Shown: piece by piece, positions 50,250-59,803 of the stretch
Numbering within the stretch: position 1 is the first letter of the stretch
Layout of the letters: every line of letters begins with the position of its first letter
Source of the DNA: an uncultured Bacteroides sp.
GTDB lineage: Bacteria > Bacteroidota > Bacteroidia > Bacteroidales > Bacteroidaceae
Direction: 5' to 3'
Assembly: GCF_947632445.1 (NCBI RefSeq)
Contig: NZ_CANRPM010000006.1
Coordinates: 17,102 to 81,101, forward strand
Length of the DNA stretch: 64,000 nt
The notes under the pieces: model-generated
Told to the model about the DNA's origin: nothing
The model's input: the letters and a program-made list of their open reading frames with translations, nothing else
Database searches by the model: none
Translations under genes and position numbers: made by a program

Positions 50250-51554
50250 ATGAAGAATGCAATAAAATATATGTTAATGGCGACCGCTGCCGCGACGGTA
50301 TTCGCCGCATGTAGCGACTGGACAGAATACGAGCCGAAGAATCCGACGGATTTGACCAAAAACGAAAACAAGGAGGACTACTACGCCAATCTGCGTGCCT
50401 ACCGCAATTCCGACCACCAGATCATGTACGGATATTTCAGCGCCTGGGGCGGCTGGGGCGGAGCCTCGACCACGTTAGCCCATAGTTTGATGGGGTTGCC
50501 CGACAGCCTCGATATGGTAGCAATGTGGGGCGCCGGGTTCGAATACTCGGAAGAGCAGAAAATAGACCTGAAGATGGCGCATGAGAAGAAGGGGCTGAAA
50601 TGCCTGATGTGTTTCATTGTCCACAGTGTCGGTGTGGGCATTACGCCTTCGGAGATCACGGCCGCCTCGGAGACGAACCCAGTTACTTTCACGAACCGAA
50701 ACGGCGTAACAGGCACCTACACCAACCCGCTAAAGGCCCGCAGGGCCTTTTGGGGCATGGATCCCGATGACGGGAGGAACAACACGCCGGAGATGGACGC
50801 CATGGCGGTTCGCGCCGTCGAAACCTATGCCGATTCGCTGTGCTACCTTATCGACAAACTCGAATTGGACGGTTTCGACTGGGACTTCGAGTACGGATAC
50901 AGCGTAGGCGACAATGTCGGCGACATTATCGGCGACCAAGGGACTATCACGTCCACGGCGGCACACGACCGTTCGCTGGCTTTCGCACGGCGCATGCGCG
51001 AGAATCTTGGCGACAAGATTTTCATCATCGACGGCGTGCCGCAATCGTTGCAAGCTCCCGAGGCGTGCATCTATTTCGACTATTTCGCCCATCAGTCGTA
51101 TTCCCGTAGCTCTTCCAGAAGTGACAACAATTTGGACAACCTATTAAATCAGACTATCAGCAGATTTTCTGCCTATCTGGACCCGGAATTCATTGCCAGC
51201 CGCACCATCGTCATGGATACCTTTGAGGATAGCTATACGTATGACGGCAAACAGTATTTCGGTGTCCCGCTTTGGTCGCTACGCGATGGCACCCCCGCCA
51301 TCACCGCAGACTGCGAATTCGGGAACACCAACAACGGAATGTCCAAAGCAGATAATATCGAGGTTCAGATTCCCGGATACGAAGGCTCCGTTTTCGCCAT
51401 GGCGCGCTGGACGCCGATTGTCAACGGGAAATACGTCCGCAAAGGCGGTATAGGCGCCTATCTGCTGGAAAAGGATTATATGCCTTCAGGTTGGGACACG
51501 ACCTATCCGCAAGTGCGGCAGTTCATCCAGATAATGAATCCTGCGGCAAAATAG
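50250..51554 (+). CDS. GH18 endo-beta-N-acetylglucosaminidase-like surface lipoprotein
   Basis: 434 residues with lipobox FAAC (Cys21). The GH18 catalytic motif LDGFDWDFEY lies at 206-215 with catalytic Glu214, on a TIM-barrel scaffold (YGYFSAWGGWG, GLKCLMCFIVHS, YFDYFAHQSY). Related enzymes in Bacteroides (BT3987 type) cut the chitobiose core of N-glycans at the cell surface. It is 12 nt after the SusD gene. Confidence 0.92.
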   Translation: MKNAIKYMLMATAAATVFAACSDWTEYEPKNPTDLTKNENKEDYYANLRAYRNSDHQIMYGYFSAWGGWGGASTTLAHSLMGLPDSLDMVAMWGAGFEYSEEQKIDLKMAHEKKGLKCLMCFIVHSVGVGITPSEITAASETNPVTFTNRNGVTGTYTNPLKARRAFWGMDPDDGRNNTPEMDAMAVRAVETYADSLCYLIDKLELDGFDWDFEYGYSVGDNVGDIIGDQGTITSTAAHDRSLAFARRMRENLGDKIFIIDGVPQSLQAPEACIYFDYFAHQSYSRSSSRSDNNLDNLLNQTISRFSAYLDPEFIASRTIVMDTFEDSYTYDGKQYFGVPLWSLRDGTPAITADCEFGNTNNGMSKADNIEVQIPGYEGSVFAMARWTPIVNGKYVRKGGIGAYLLEKDYMPSGWDTTYPQVRQFIQIMNPAAK

Positions 51555-51577
51555 TCAACCCATAAATTCAGAAAATC

Positions 51578-52813
51578 ATGAAAAGATTGTTTTTATATTT
51601 GACGGTCGCATGCACGCTGTTCGCGTGGAGCTGCGACGACGCCGAGAGTCCTGCGCTTGACAACGCACTCTATCTCGCCGATGCCAAGAACTGCGACGGG
51701 TACGACTGTATTATGACGCGCTTGGACGACCGCAGAATGAGTGCGACGGTGCAAATGACCCGATTGCAGGATCACCCCGTAACCGTAACGCTTGAAGTAA
51801 GCGCCGAGATGCTCGATGAGCACAATGCCGAGTTCGGAGAGAACCTGAAACTTCTCGACGAGTCGTATTGGCAGATTATCGACTCAGACGGCACGCCCAA
51901 AAGCGGCAACCGATTGGACATTACGATTCCTGCGGGGTCGAATACGGGCATTTTCCCGATTCAAATTACCAAAACCCCCGAAGAGGATACAGAGATGTAT
52001 GCCCTGCCACTCACCATTACGGGCGTTTCGGAGAACATCCAAGTGTTACAGAGTAAGAAATCTGTGATTTATCTCATGCAAAAGCCGTTCGAGACACAGG
52101 TGCTGTGGTGCAAGAGGGGGAGCAATGTTACATCAGTATTCAAGGACAACCCCGTAGTGTCGAACTGGACGGTGGAGTTTCATTTCGCCATTTCCAACCG
52201 CACTGAGACAGAGGCCACTGACGGTACGGTGCTGACTTTCGGCCCCGGCTTCTACGTGCGTCCCTACGTCAATGCCAACAGTGTCGATATACACTTCCTT
52301 ACGGATGACGGCATCGGTGCAAGTTTCGGCAACCTGTTTTCCAAAGAAGAAACGGGCGTGGAGTGGCACCACTTTGCGCTGGTAAACCGTAACGGTACGA
52401 TAACCTCCTATTTGGACGGAGTGGTGAAGGGTAGCGAATCCAATGCGCGCTTCTCGACGCCCGTTACGTTCCAGACGGTAAGCATGACCAACCAGACGCA
52501 TGTATCGCCGGTGGGATTCAGTGAATTCCGTTTATGGACGGTAGCGCGCACAGCGGACGAACTCACCCGCAACAAGTATTCGGTAGACCCCGGTACCAAA
52601 GGACTGTATGTCTACTACCGGCTCAATGAGGGCGAGGGCGACCTGTTACACGATTCGTCGCTACACGTCGATGAAAACGGCACCGCGCATCCCGAATTGC
52701 AGGCGAACATCGACACTTCTGACAAATCGGTCGCAAACGTGAACCAAATCGAATGGGGCTGGGCAGAAACCAACGAAAAACTCACCTCGTTCATGACCAT
52801 CAATAAACAGTAA
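51578..52813 (+). CDS. DUF1735 plus LamG-like surface lipoprotein
   Basis: 411 residues, lipobox LFAWSC (Cys19). DUF1735 (BT3987-N type) region at about 30-165 (VTLEVSAEMLDEHNAEFG, TIPAGSNTGIFPIQI) and a concanavalin/LamG-like domain at about 185-390 (WTVEFHFAISNRTE, HHFALVNRNGTITSYLDG, EFRLWTVARTADEL). Probable glycan-binding protein of the locus. Confidence 0.88.
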   Translation: MKRLFLYLTVACTLFAWSCDDAESPALDNALYLADAKNCDGYDCIMTRLDDRRMSATVQMTRLQDHPVTVTLEVSAEMLDEHNAEFGENLKLLDESYWQIIDSDGTPKSGNRLDITIPAGSNTGIFPIQITKTPEEDTEMYALPLTITGVSENIQVLQSKKSVIYLMQKPFETQVLWCKRGSNVTSVFKDNPVVSNWTVEFHFAISNRTETEATDGTVLTFGPGFYVRPYVNANSVDIHFLTDDGIGASFGNLFSKEETGVEWHHFALVNRNGTITSYLDGVVKGSESNARFSTPVTFQTVSMTNQTHVSPVGFSEFRLWTVARTADELTRNKYSVDPGTKGLYVYYRLNEGEGDLLHDSSLHVDENGTAHPELQANIDTSDKSVANVNQIEWGWAETNEKLTSFMTINKQ

Positions 52814-52826
52814 ACATTAAAGCGTT

Positions 52827-54824
52827 ATGAAAAATATCATAAAACATTTCGCAGGGGCGGGTTTGGCGACGGTCATGCTGCTGTCGGTCGGATGCAATGA
52901 CGACCCGACGGAGGTCTTTATCGCCGACCTCTACCAGAAAGCCTACATCACCACCGGGATCGCTCCGGCGGACGAATACACTTATAAGGGTACTTATGCC
53001 CTTGGCGGGGTACAGATGAACGGCCCCAAGCTCGAATATGTCGGGCCGAATCTCTCGACAACGCTCGGCACGGGGTATGTCTTCGACATCTATCTGTGTA
53101 CTGCCTATGCAGCCAAAAATCCTGTATCGGGTACGCTCTACGTGCCGGAGAATGCCGAGGAACTGGTGGCGCAGTACAACAACCGCGGCGATAAGGAGGA
53201 CGGAAACGCCGGTGGCTATCTGTTGATGACCCCCGACCAGTATGAAATCACCGTGCCACAGAGCACGGTTGAAACCGGTGAAAAGCAGGCTCCGGCGTTC
53301 CAAGTATCGCTCAATGCCGAAAAGGACTGGTCTGCCGGAAAATACCTGTTGCCAGTCTGCTGCACGCTCGACGCGGGGTCGGAGGTAACACTCTCCGAAA
53401 ACGCCTCGACGGTCTATCTGAAAGTGGAGATACAGCGGGACATCGCCTACAAGGATCTCATGATGCTGACGCCTGGGCAGTACACCGTAGACGCCGCTAA
53501 CGCCGGCTCTACGGCATCCGACGCTTTCGACGAGAACAACGAAACCTCGTGGAACGGTGCCAACACATCGGAGTATGTAGACGTAACGTTCGATGAACCC
53601 GTCTACCTCTCGAAGATATGCTTTGTCGGCATGAGCCGCCGCGTTTACCCTTATCTGCGCTACGAGGGTGAGGAGACCTTCTCGCGACGCGAACAGTACA
53701 TCGGGAACAACAACAGCACGGTGCAGGCTCTCTATACCTACGATCCGACGACCAACAGCAGTGCGCCGATGGATCCCTATCGGAAGGTGGCCGGCGTGCG
53801 GTTCCAGTTCCAAAACCGTCAGGGCGGCAGCCTCGGCGATGTCTATTTCATCACCCGCGACCTGGCGAACATGCAGCCCCAGGGGATGATTGCGTTCGAT
53901 TCGGGTACGACAGGTTACACGCTCACCAAAACGTGGGGATTTCAACTTGTCGGCACCAAAGTGGAGGCCGTAGCCAATTCCCAACTGCCGGAAACCTCGG
54001 CATTTGACATTTCGCTGCGCAGCTATGCTTCCGCCACCTCGGCGATGCGGGGCCGGTTGTCGGTGCCCGAAGATGCCGAAGCGGCCGTTACGGCGTATAA
54101 CACGGCCAACAATACGTCGTACACCCTGCTGCCGGCGGACTATTACAGCATCGAGAACGCCGAGGCGACCATCGAGAGCGGGAATGACCGGTCGACGCAG
54201 CCTTTCCGCGTGCAGTTGAACGAGGAGGCGCTGTCGGCCATTACGCAGACGACCAACTATCTGCTGCCGGTATCGCTCACGATGGAGAGCGGAGCCGTAG
54301 ATGCCGACCATGCGACGCTCTACATTCCGGTAAACATTACCCTCGGTCAGAAATACCGGGTGCTGAAGCCGGAGGAAATCGCCGAGTATGATTTTTGCCC
54401 GGAAGACTTGGGATATGGGTACACAGGAGGTGCGTACAGCGCTGAGTATGCACTCGAATATGCTTTCGACCAGAATTCCACTACCGCATTCATGGGCGAC
54501 GGTTCAGCAAATTATGATTATGGAATCGATGAGGCAATCTATGTGAATTTTGCCTCGGCGATGCAAATCCATTCAATCATATTTGTCAACCAGACTCTTG
54601 CGACAGGCTGGGACACCAGCTATTGCCCGTGGTATTTATCTATCGGCTGGGCGCCTTATAGCGATTCAAACTTCAACTGGTACATCGAGTATACCCAAGA
54701 GGGCAATCTTTTCGAGTATAACATTAATCGTAATATCTCGACCGTATATATCGACTACAATATGTATGACGATTATTTATCCGGTTTTGCAGATGTCTAT
54801 TTCACGGTTCCCGACGAAGAGTAA
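52827..54824 (+). CDS. Surface glycan-binding lipoprotein, two DUF1735 and two F5/8C-like domains
   Basis: 665 residues, lipobox SVGC (Cys23). Domain order: DUF1735 (about 35-195), discoidin-like (205-340; DAFDENNETSWNGANTSEYV), a second DUF1735 (355-510; GRLSVPEDAEAAVTAYN) and a second discoidin-like domain (515-665; YAFDQNSTTAFMGDGSAN). The last 450 bp are more AT-rich than the rest. Likely surface glycan-binding protein. Confidence 0.85.
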   Translation: MKNIIKHFAGAGLATVMLLSVGCNDDPTEVFIADLYQKAYITTGIAPADEYTYKGTYALGGVQMNGPKLEYVGPNLSTTLGTGYVFDIYLCTAYAAKNPVSGTLYVPENAEELVAQYNNRGDKEDGNAGGYLLMTPDQYEITVPQSTVETGEKQAPAFQVSLNAEKDWSAGKYLLPVCCTLDAGSEVTLSENASTVYLKVEIQRDIAYKDLMMLTPGQYTVDAANAGSTASDAFDENNETSWNGANTSEYVDVTFDEPVYLSKICFVGMSRRVYPYLRYEGEETFSRREQYIGNNNSTVQALYTYDPTTNSSAPMDPYRKVAGVRFQFQNRQGGSLGDVYFITRDLANMQPQGMIAFDSGTTGYTLTKTWGFQLVGTKVEAVANSQLPETSAFDISLRSYASATSAMRGRLSVPEDAEAAVTAYNTANNTSYTLLPADYYSIENAEATIESGNDRSTQPFRVQLNEEALSAITQTTNYLLPVSLTMESGAVDADHATLYIPVNITLGQKYRVLKPEEIAEYDFCPEDLGYGYTGGAYSAEYALEYAFDQNSTTAFMGDGSANYDYGIDEAIYVNFASAMQIHSIIFVNQTLATGWDTSYCPWYLSIGWAPYSDSNFNWYIEYTQEGNLFEYNINRNISTVYIDYNMYDDYLSGFADVYFTVPDEE

Positions 54825-54845
54825 CGAATTAAAACAGAAAAAACA

Positions 54846-56372
54846 ATGAAACGAATGTATAAAACAGGATTATGGGCACTGCTCGGCTTGATGTCGGGCA
54901 TGCTCGCCGCCTGCGACGACAACGACGAGACAGTCTACATCGAACCCGACAACTCGGAGGTGCGGCAATTACAGGTTTCGCCGAAAACGGTGGTCATGGG
55001 CTATCTCGATGAAGAGGATTTGATAGTTGCTGTACGCCCTGTGGCAACTGAATGCACATGGGAAGCCTCCGATCCGAAAGTCGCCGATGTCGAACACGAT
55101 GAGACCGGTTACCACATCCGCCCCGCCGGCCTTGGCGAAACGGACATAACGTTCAAGGCTGGGAAGTACGAAAATACGGTGCACATTACCGTACAAGCCA
55201 CCATCGTGTGTGACAACCTGATCTTCATGAACCAAGGCGCGACGACTGCTCCCGTGCAGATATTTCCCGAGGGCACTGCGTACAGCATTGAGAGTGCTAA
55301 CCCTGATGTCGTAACCCCGTCCGAATCGGGCATGGAAATCGTGGCCTCCGCCGCAGGCGCCACGACGATTACAGTAACGGCAGAGGACGGACAAAGCGTT
55401 TCCGGCATTCAGGTTGGTGTGCTCTCCCCCGAGAACACGTTCAACGTGCCATCCTCCACGCTCTACAAGTATGCGGGCGCGCCATTGGCACACGGCACCT
55501 ACGGCTTCGGCGCGTTGGTGCTCTCGCCCACAGGATTGACCTACGACGACCCGACGAACGAATGGACGGGGTCGGAAGGCAAAGCCCTCTTCTTGAAACT
55601 GTTCGGCGACGCCGATGGCCATGCCGGCAGCGGGTCGTACACCTCGGTGCTTACGGCAGACGCCGAATCGAACCGATTCTACGTCTCCCCGTCGAAAACG
55701 TCGTCGGTCGGCGCTTCGTATGTGTACGACGCTGCCACCGGATCGAAAGCTTATGTTACAGGAGGCACGTTGGAATATACGAACTCGGGTATCGAGGCGA
55801 AAATCATCGTAGGGGATGATACTTACCAGTTCAACTATTCAGGTGCTACGCACGAAGAGACGCATGTCTATCCGTATGCGAATTCCAATGGTTTGCGGGA
55901 GGATACATGGACCAACGAGCTTTTCACGGGGACGAACTACCTGCTCCTCGATACGGGAGGAACTGTAATCATGGGCGGCTGGACGAATGTGTTCGTCATC
56001 AAGATGATCGACGCCGCAGGCAGCAACTATGCCCGATTCGTGTTCCGGGCAGGCTCCGAAAGCGCCAACGGCACCTATAAACGGGACGGCATCAACAATG
56101 GCGGCATCGGCAGTTACTTTGTCGCCTCGTGGTTGAGTTCCGCTTTCCTGATCGACGGCACGAGTTGCAGTATTCCGAGCTATGATGACAACATACTGAC
56201 CGTTGCCAACCACACCGCAGGCACCACGACGATGGATGTGTCGGGAACGTTTCGCTTCGACATGACGGAAACCGTCCCTGCAATCAACGACACCTACCAC
56301 TATACGGCCATCATCCATCTGAATGTCGCGGGAATGGAATTTACGCAAACATCCAGCACAAGCAACTTCTAA
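54846..56372 (+). CDS. Surface lipoprotein with Ig-like repeats
   Basis: 508 residues, lipobox LAAC (Cys23). Two bacterial Ig-like (Big_2) repeats at about 35-195 (VSPKTVVMGYLDEEDL, DITFKAGKYENTVHITV; ATTITVTAEDGQ), then a beta-rich ligand-type domain (YTSVLTADAESNRFYVSP). Last gene of the locus, 21 nt after the previous one. Probably a second glycan-binding protein. Confidence 0.8.
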   Translation: MKRMYKTGLWALLGLMSGMLAACDDNDETVYIEPDNSEVRQLQVSPKTVVMGYLDEEDLIVAVRPVATECTWEASDPKVADVEHDETGYHIRPAGLGETDITFKAGKYENTVHITVQATIVCDNLIFMNQGATTAPVQIFPEGTAYSIESANPDVVTPSESGMEIVASAAGATTITVTAEDGQSVSGIQVGVLSPENTFNVPSSTLYKYAGAPLAHGTYGFGALVLSPTGLTYDDPTNEWTGSEGKALFLKLFGDADGHAGSGSYTSVLTADAESNRFYVSPSKTSSVGASYVYDAATGSKAYVTGGTLEYTNSGIEAKIIVGDDTYQFNYSGATHEETHVYPYANSNGLREDTWTNELFTGTNYLLLDTGGTVIMGGWTNVFVIKMIDAAGSNYARFVFRAGSESANGTYKRDGINNGGIGSYFVASWLSSAFLIDGTSCSIPSYDDNILTVANHTAGTTTMDVSGTFRFDMTETVPAINDTYHYTAIIHLNVAGMEFTQTSSTSNF

Positions 56373-56444
56373 ATCCATATAAACGGCTGTCTGCTTGCAA
56401 TTATTTGCTACGGATTGTTTGCTTGCAGCTGTTATCAATTTACC

Positions 56445-56478
56445 AAAACTCCCTGCCGTTTGAACGGCAGGGAGTTTT
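56445..56478. terminator. Terminator of the glycan locus
   Basis: Perfect 14-16-bp stem AAAACTCCCTGCCGTT / AACGGCAGGGAGTTTT with a tight loop, A and T runs on either side; works in both directions. Confidence 0.9.
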
Positions 56479-56485
56479 CATATTT

Positions 56486-56605
56486 GACGCCGTGCTTTTT
56501 GACCCCCTGACGAAGTGCTTCGTTTCCTCCTCATACAGCACTGCATGACACCCTCACGAAGCACTGCGTCGGGACTTCAGAAAGTGCTGCGTGGCGGAGT
56601 AAGGA
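56486..56605. repeat. 120-bp repeat, right copy
   Basis: Partner of 44478-44597, in the same orientation, lying between the locus terminator and the AraC gene. Confidence 0.85.
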
Positions 56606-56701
56606 GCTTGCATTCATTTCCGGTGCCAAGACGAATGTTAAATCTGTCGGCATTTTCCATCAGCACGATAGCCTTGTCTGGGCGGGAGGACGAGAAAATC
56701 T

Positions 56702-57532
56702 TTATGAACAGGCAGCACTAATCCCTCCCGGTGATACGCCAAACTGCCGTTTGAACGCACTGAAGAAGTGTGAGCGGTTTTTGAAGCCTACCGCCACGTA
56801 CACATCGGATGGCTTGTTGTTGCCGCTTGATAACAGTTCGTATGCTTTGTCGAGCCGTTTCTTGATGAGCCATTTCTTCGGCGAAAGGTCGCCCACTTTG
56901 GCAAAGTCTCGCTTGAAGGTGGCGAGGCTACGCCCTGTATAGGTAGCAAACTCGTCGAGCGTCATGTCCTGCGTGTAGTTGGCTTCCATGAAGGGCAGCA
57001 GGTCTATTTTCCACGATTCGTTGAAGTCGAACAGCGTAGGGTAGAAACGCTCGTTTGTGTCGAGTAGGCAGTAAAGGGCTTCCTGCATCTTCAGTCGGAT
57101 GATTTCGTCTTTCGGCTTGACATTCGCATCCGTGTAAGGAAAGAGCGAGAGGAACAGGCTTTGCAGTGCCGGCGTCTTGGGCAGCAGTAGGGCGGCTTCG
57201 CGGATGCGTTTCACATCCTTGGGCAGCGTTGCCTTGTCCAATGTGTTGAAGAAGTCGCGCAGGAAATTGCGCTCGAAGCGGATGCTGATTGCCTTATAAG
57301 GAGCATCACCGATGGTGTGTTTCAACAGTTTTACCTGATGGTCACGCTTGATAAAGATGTAATTCCCTGGACTCACTTTCATCCTGTACCCGTTGTCATC
57401 CACCACCATCTCACCCGAATAGACGTAGATAAGGACGTGGACGGGCATACGGTATTCCGACAGCATCTCGTGCGGTACAAAACAACTGTACACGATGTCC
57501 CAATAGTTATATACTTGCGATTCCTTTAACAT
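56702..57532 (-). CDS. AraC-family transcriptional regulator
   Basis: 276 residues. N-terminal cupin-like sensor (HVLIYVYSGEMVVDDNGYRM, VSPGNYIFIKRDHQVKLL) and C-terminal double HTH (MTLDEFATYTGRSLATFKRD, PSDVYVAVGFKNRSHFFSAF). Promoter box TAATTTTG at 57547-57540. It may control the aldo/keto reductase and SDR genes next to it or the glycan locus; the sequence does not show which. Confidence 0.92.
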   Translation of the reverse strand: MLKESQVYNYWDIVYSCFVPHEMLSEYRMPVHVLIYVYSGEMVVDDNGYRMKVSPGNYIFIKRDHQVKLLKHTIGDAPYKAISIRFERNFLRDFFNTLDKATLPKDVKRIREAALLLPKTPALQSLFLSLFPYTDANVKPKDEIIRLKMQEALYCLLDTNERFYPTLFDFNESWKIDLLPFMEANYTQDMTLDEFATYTGRSLATFKRDFAKVGDLSPKKWLIKKRLDKAYELLSSGNNKPSDVYVAVGFKNRSHFFSAFKRQFGVSPGGISAACS

Positions 57533-57552
57533 AACGGTGCAAAATTAAGAGT

Positions 57553-58365
57553 TTACCACCATTTGAACAAACTTTTACCCTTGTCAAGCAATGTAATGCG
57601 TTGCATTTCCTCATCTGTAAGCACGAAATCTTCTATTTCCCTATTTTCCCGCATCCGCTCGATATGGGTGGACTTGGGAATAATAATGATGTCTTGTTGA
57701 TAGAGGAAACGCAGGCCGACTTGCGCCACGCTTTTGCCATGCGCACGGGCTATTTCCGTTAAGACGGGTTGAGTGAAGAAGCCGTTACGTCCGGCAGCAA
57801 GGGGCGACCATGCTTCCGGTTGCGTACCATAGGATTTCATCAACTTTCGCAGGGATGCTTGCTGACGGAATACATGCGTTTCCACTTGATTGACGGCAGG
57901 TATTATCTCTGCTTGCTCCACCAGACGCAAGTAGGCATCGTCAAGAAAGTTTGCCACTCCGATGGCACGCAGTTTTCCTGTACGACAGACATCTTCCATC
58001 GCTTTGTAAATCTCAGGCACATCGCCCGTCGGCTCATGTATGAGAAGCAGGTCAATGTAGTCCAAGTTTAAACGCTGCAAAGAGGCATCAATGGACTGTT
58101 GTGTGTCCCGATAGCCGGAACATCCCCACAATTTGGTAGTAATGAACACCTCATTGCGAGGCCTACCCGACTTGCGGACGGCTATGCCCACTTCCCTCTC
58201 GTTGCCGTAACATTGCGCCGTGTCGATGGAACGGTAGCCCACACTCAATGCTTCATGTACGCACCGTTCCGTCATGCCTGGCGTAATCAGATAGACCCCA
58301 TAACCAATGCGTGGCATTTCCACGCCGTTATTCAGTGTTACGGATTTTCTCAAATCAATCTCCAT
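57553..58365 (-). CDS. Aldo/keto reductase
   Basis: 270 residues from the ATG at 58365, which overlaps the SDR stop. Catalytic set: DTAQCYGNE (Asp, Tyr), ITTKLWG (Lys) and LLIHEP (His). NADPH-binding C-terminus with IIIPKSTHIERMREN. The usual 2,5-diketogluconate/prostaglandin reductase type. A 70-bp piece of it is duplicated at 44634. Confidence 0.93.
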   Translation of the reverse strand: MEIDLRKSVTLNNGVEMPRIGYGVYLITPGMTERCVHEALSVGYRSIDTAQCYGNEREVGIAVRKSGRPRNEVFITTKLWGCSGYRDTQQSIDASLQRLNLDYIDLLLIHEPTGDVPEIYKAMEDVCRTGKLRAIGVANFLDDAYLRLVEQAEIIPAVNQVETHVFRQQASLRKLMKSYGTQPEAWSPLAAGRNGFFTQPVLTEIARAHGKSVAQVGLRFLYQQDIIIIPKSTHIERMRENREIEDFVLTDEEMQRITLLDKGKSLFKWW

Positions 58366-59107
58366 AGCCACCATCCACGCAATAGTCACTTCCTGTGATA
58401 TAGCTTGCAACAGCATCAGATGCAAGGAATAAAACCGTAGGTGCAACTTCTTCCGGCTTTCCGAAACGGCCGAGCGGAATGCCTGCCGTAACACGTGAAA
58501 GATGATCAGACTTTTCCTTACCATCGACTCCGAGCTTGTCATATATCGGCGTTTCTATTGGCCCTGGTGATACGGAATTTACACGGATCCCATAAGGGGC
58601 AAATTCTTTCGCCCATATTTTAGTGAACATATCTACCGCACCTTTTGCTGCTGTATAGACAGACATGTTCACAAGATGGTTGCGAATGGCCGTCGAACTG
58701 ATATTGACAATATTACCCTTACTCTCTTTCAACAAGGGCAAGGCTTTCAAAACCAACTCGGCAACAGCACGGACGTTGATGTCAAACGCTTTGTCAAATT
58801 CTTCCATTGTTTCTTCCTCAAAGGGATGGATTGGCGACCAGCCTGCATTATTTATCAGGATGTCCAGTTTTCCCCATTTAACCATGATTTCAGAGAGCAC
58901 ATTCTCTATTTCTTTGGTTTTTGTTATGTCTGCGGTCTTATAGGCTATTCTTTTATGTAAACTTGCGGTCTCCTGCAAGTTTTTTTCCGTGCGTCCCACA
59001 ATCATGACATTAACACCTTCTTCAGCAAGAGTCCTTGCTATTTCCCGACCGATGCCGGAACCTGCGCCTGTTACAAGGGCGATCTTATTTTTCAAATTCA
59101 AATCCAT
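58355..59107 (-). CDS. Short-chain dehydrogenase/reductase
   Basis: 250 residues. Cofactor motif VTGAGSGIGREIA, NNAG, catalytic ISSTAIRNHL..YTAAKGAVDM (Ser, Tyr, Lys) and SPGPIETPIYDK. Glucose-dehydrogenase-like SDR. Overlaps the aldo/keto reductase gene by 11 nt, so the two probably act together on a carbonyl substrate. Confidence 0.93.
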   Translation of the reverse strand: MDLNLKNKIALVTGAGSGIGREIARTLAEEGVNVMIVGRTEKNLQETASLHKRIAYKTADITKTKEIENVLSEIMVKWGKLDILINNAGWSPIHPFEEETMEEFDKAFDINVRAVAELVLKALPLLKESKGNIVNISSTAIRNHLVNMSVYTAAKGAVDMFTKIWAKEFAPYGIRVNSVSPGPIETPIYDKLGVDGKEKSDHLSRVTAGIPLGRFGKPEEVAPTVLFLASDAVASYITGSDYCVDGGYGD

Positions 59108-59189
59108 AATAATTCATTTAATTGTATATATTCCGAAACTTCTATATAGTTTTTTCTTTCCTTATTTGTTTGTTTCAGTGTAAACCGTT

Positions 59190-59475
59190 TTACATTTGTT
59201 GCGCTCGTTGTACATCTTCCAGTAGCTCTCGGCGGATGATGGTGCTATTCTTCCGTCCGAACTCTTCGTTTGCTACTTGACGGATGCAATGGTAGGCACT
59301 TGCTACGTCCACCTGATAATGGTGCATCAGTTCTGCATTGTCCACTTTTCCCGGTTCATCGGACGTGGTGATACCTACATTATAGAAAAGGACACCGGGC
59401 GTGCCGAATTCACGTTCTGCCCAATGAAACGCTTCCGTCAGCGTCTCCGGTTTTTACGAATAAGATCTGTTTCAT
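59190..59475 (-). pseudogene. Remnant of a second SDR gene
   Basis: ATG at 59475 gives MKQILFVKTGDADGS and soon stops. Another frame reads AFHWAEREFGTPGVLFYNVG, VDVASAYHCIRQVANEEFG and ends at 59190: an internal SDR piece lacking cofactor and catalytic motifs. A -7 box TATCTTTG at 59508-59501 survives. Confidence 0.7.
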
Positions 59476-59508
59476 ACCTTTCTATTTGTTTTTACGGTTG
59501 CAAAGATA

Positions 59509-59803
59509 AAGCCGAAATAAATGAACTGAGTTGTTGTCCGGTTCAAAGAAATGTTGCCTTGCAGCTCATCTTAGGATATTCTAAAACCAGATTCATTAGG
59601 TGTTGTCAAAGAATTTGATATAGTGTCCGATAAACAAGTAGTTTTCTTACTTTTGAGGGTTGATTTTATATCATTTAGCACATTTATCCTACAAACACAG
59701 GCTTTGGCAAAGGGAAACGGATGTGTTTCGGTAAAAAAACAAGTAAGCTTGTTTTTCCTCTTTCTACTTTGTATTATCTTTGCGTTCAAATTTGAGATGA
59801 AGT
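59509..59803. other. Intergenic region with promoter of the DEAD-box gene
   Basis: Plus-strand -7 box TATCTTTG at 59775-59782, 22 bp before the ATG at 59804. Otherwise AT-rich, with no gene supported. Confidence 0.5.

Noticed and set aside
47289..54311. Very long minus-strand frames opposite SusC, SusD and the lipoprotein genes
   Set aside because: GC-rich antisense shadows of clearly coding plus-strand genes, without domains or promoters.
57553..58542. Longer aldo/keto reductase starting at 58542
   Set aside because: The extra 59 residues are the antisense-frame tail of the SDR gene region and do not resemble the family; the ATG at 58365 gives the normal length.
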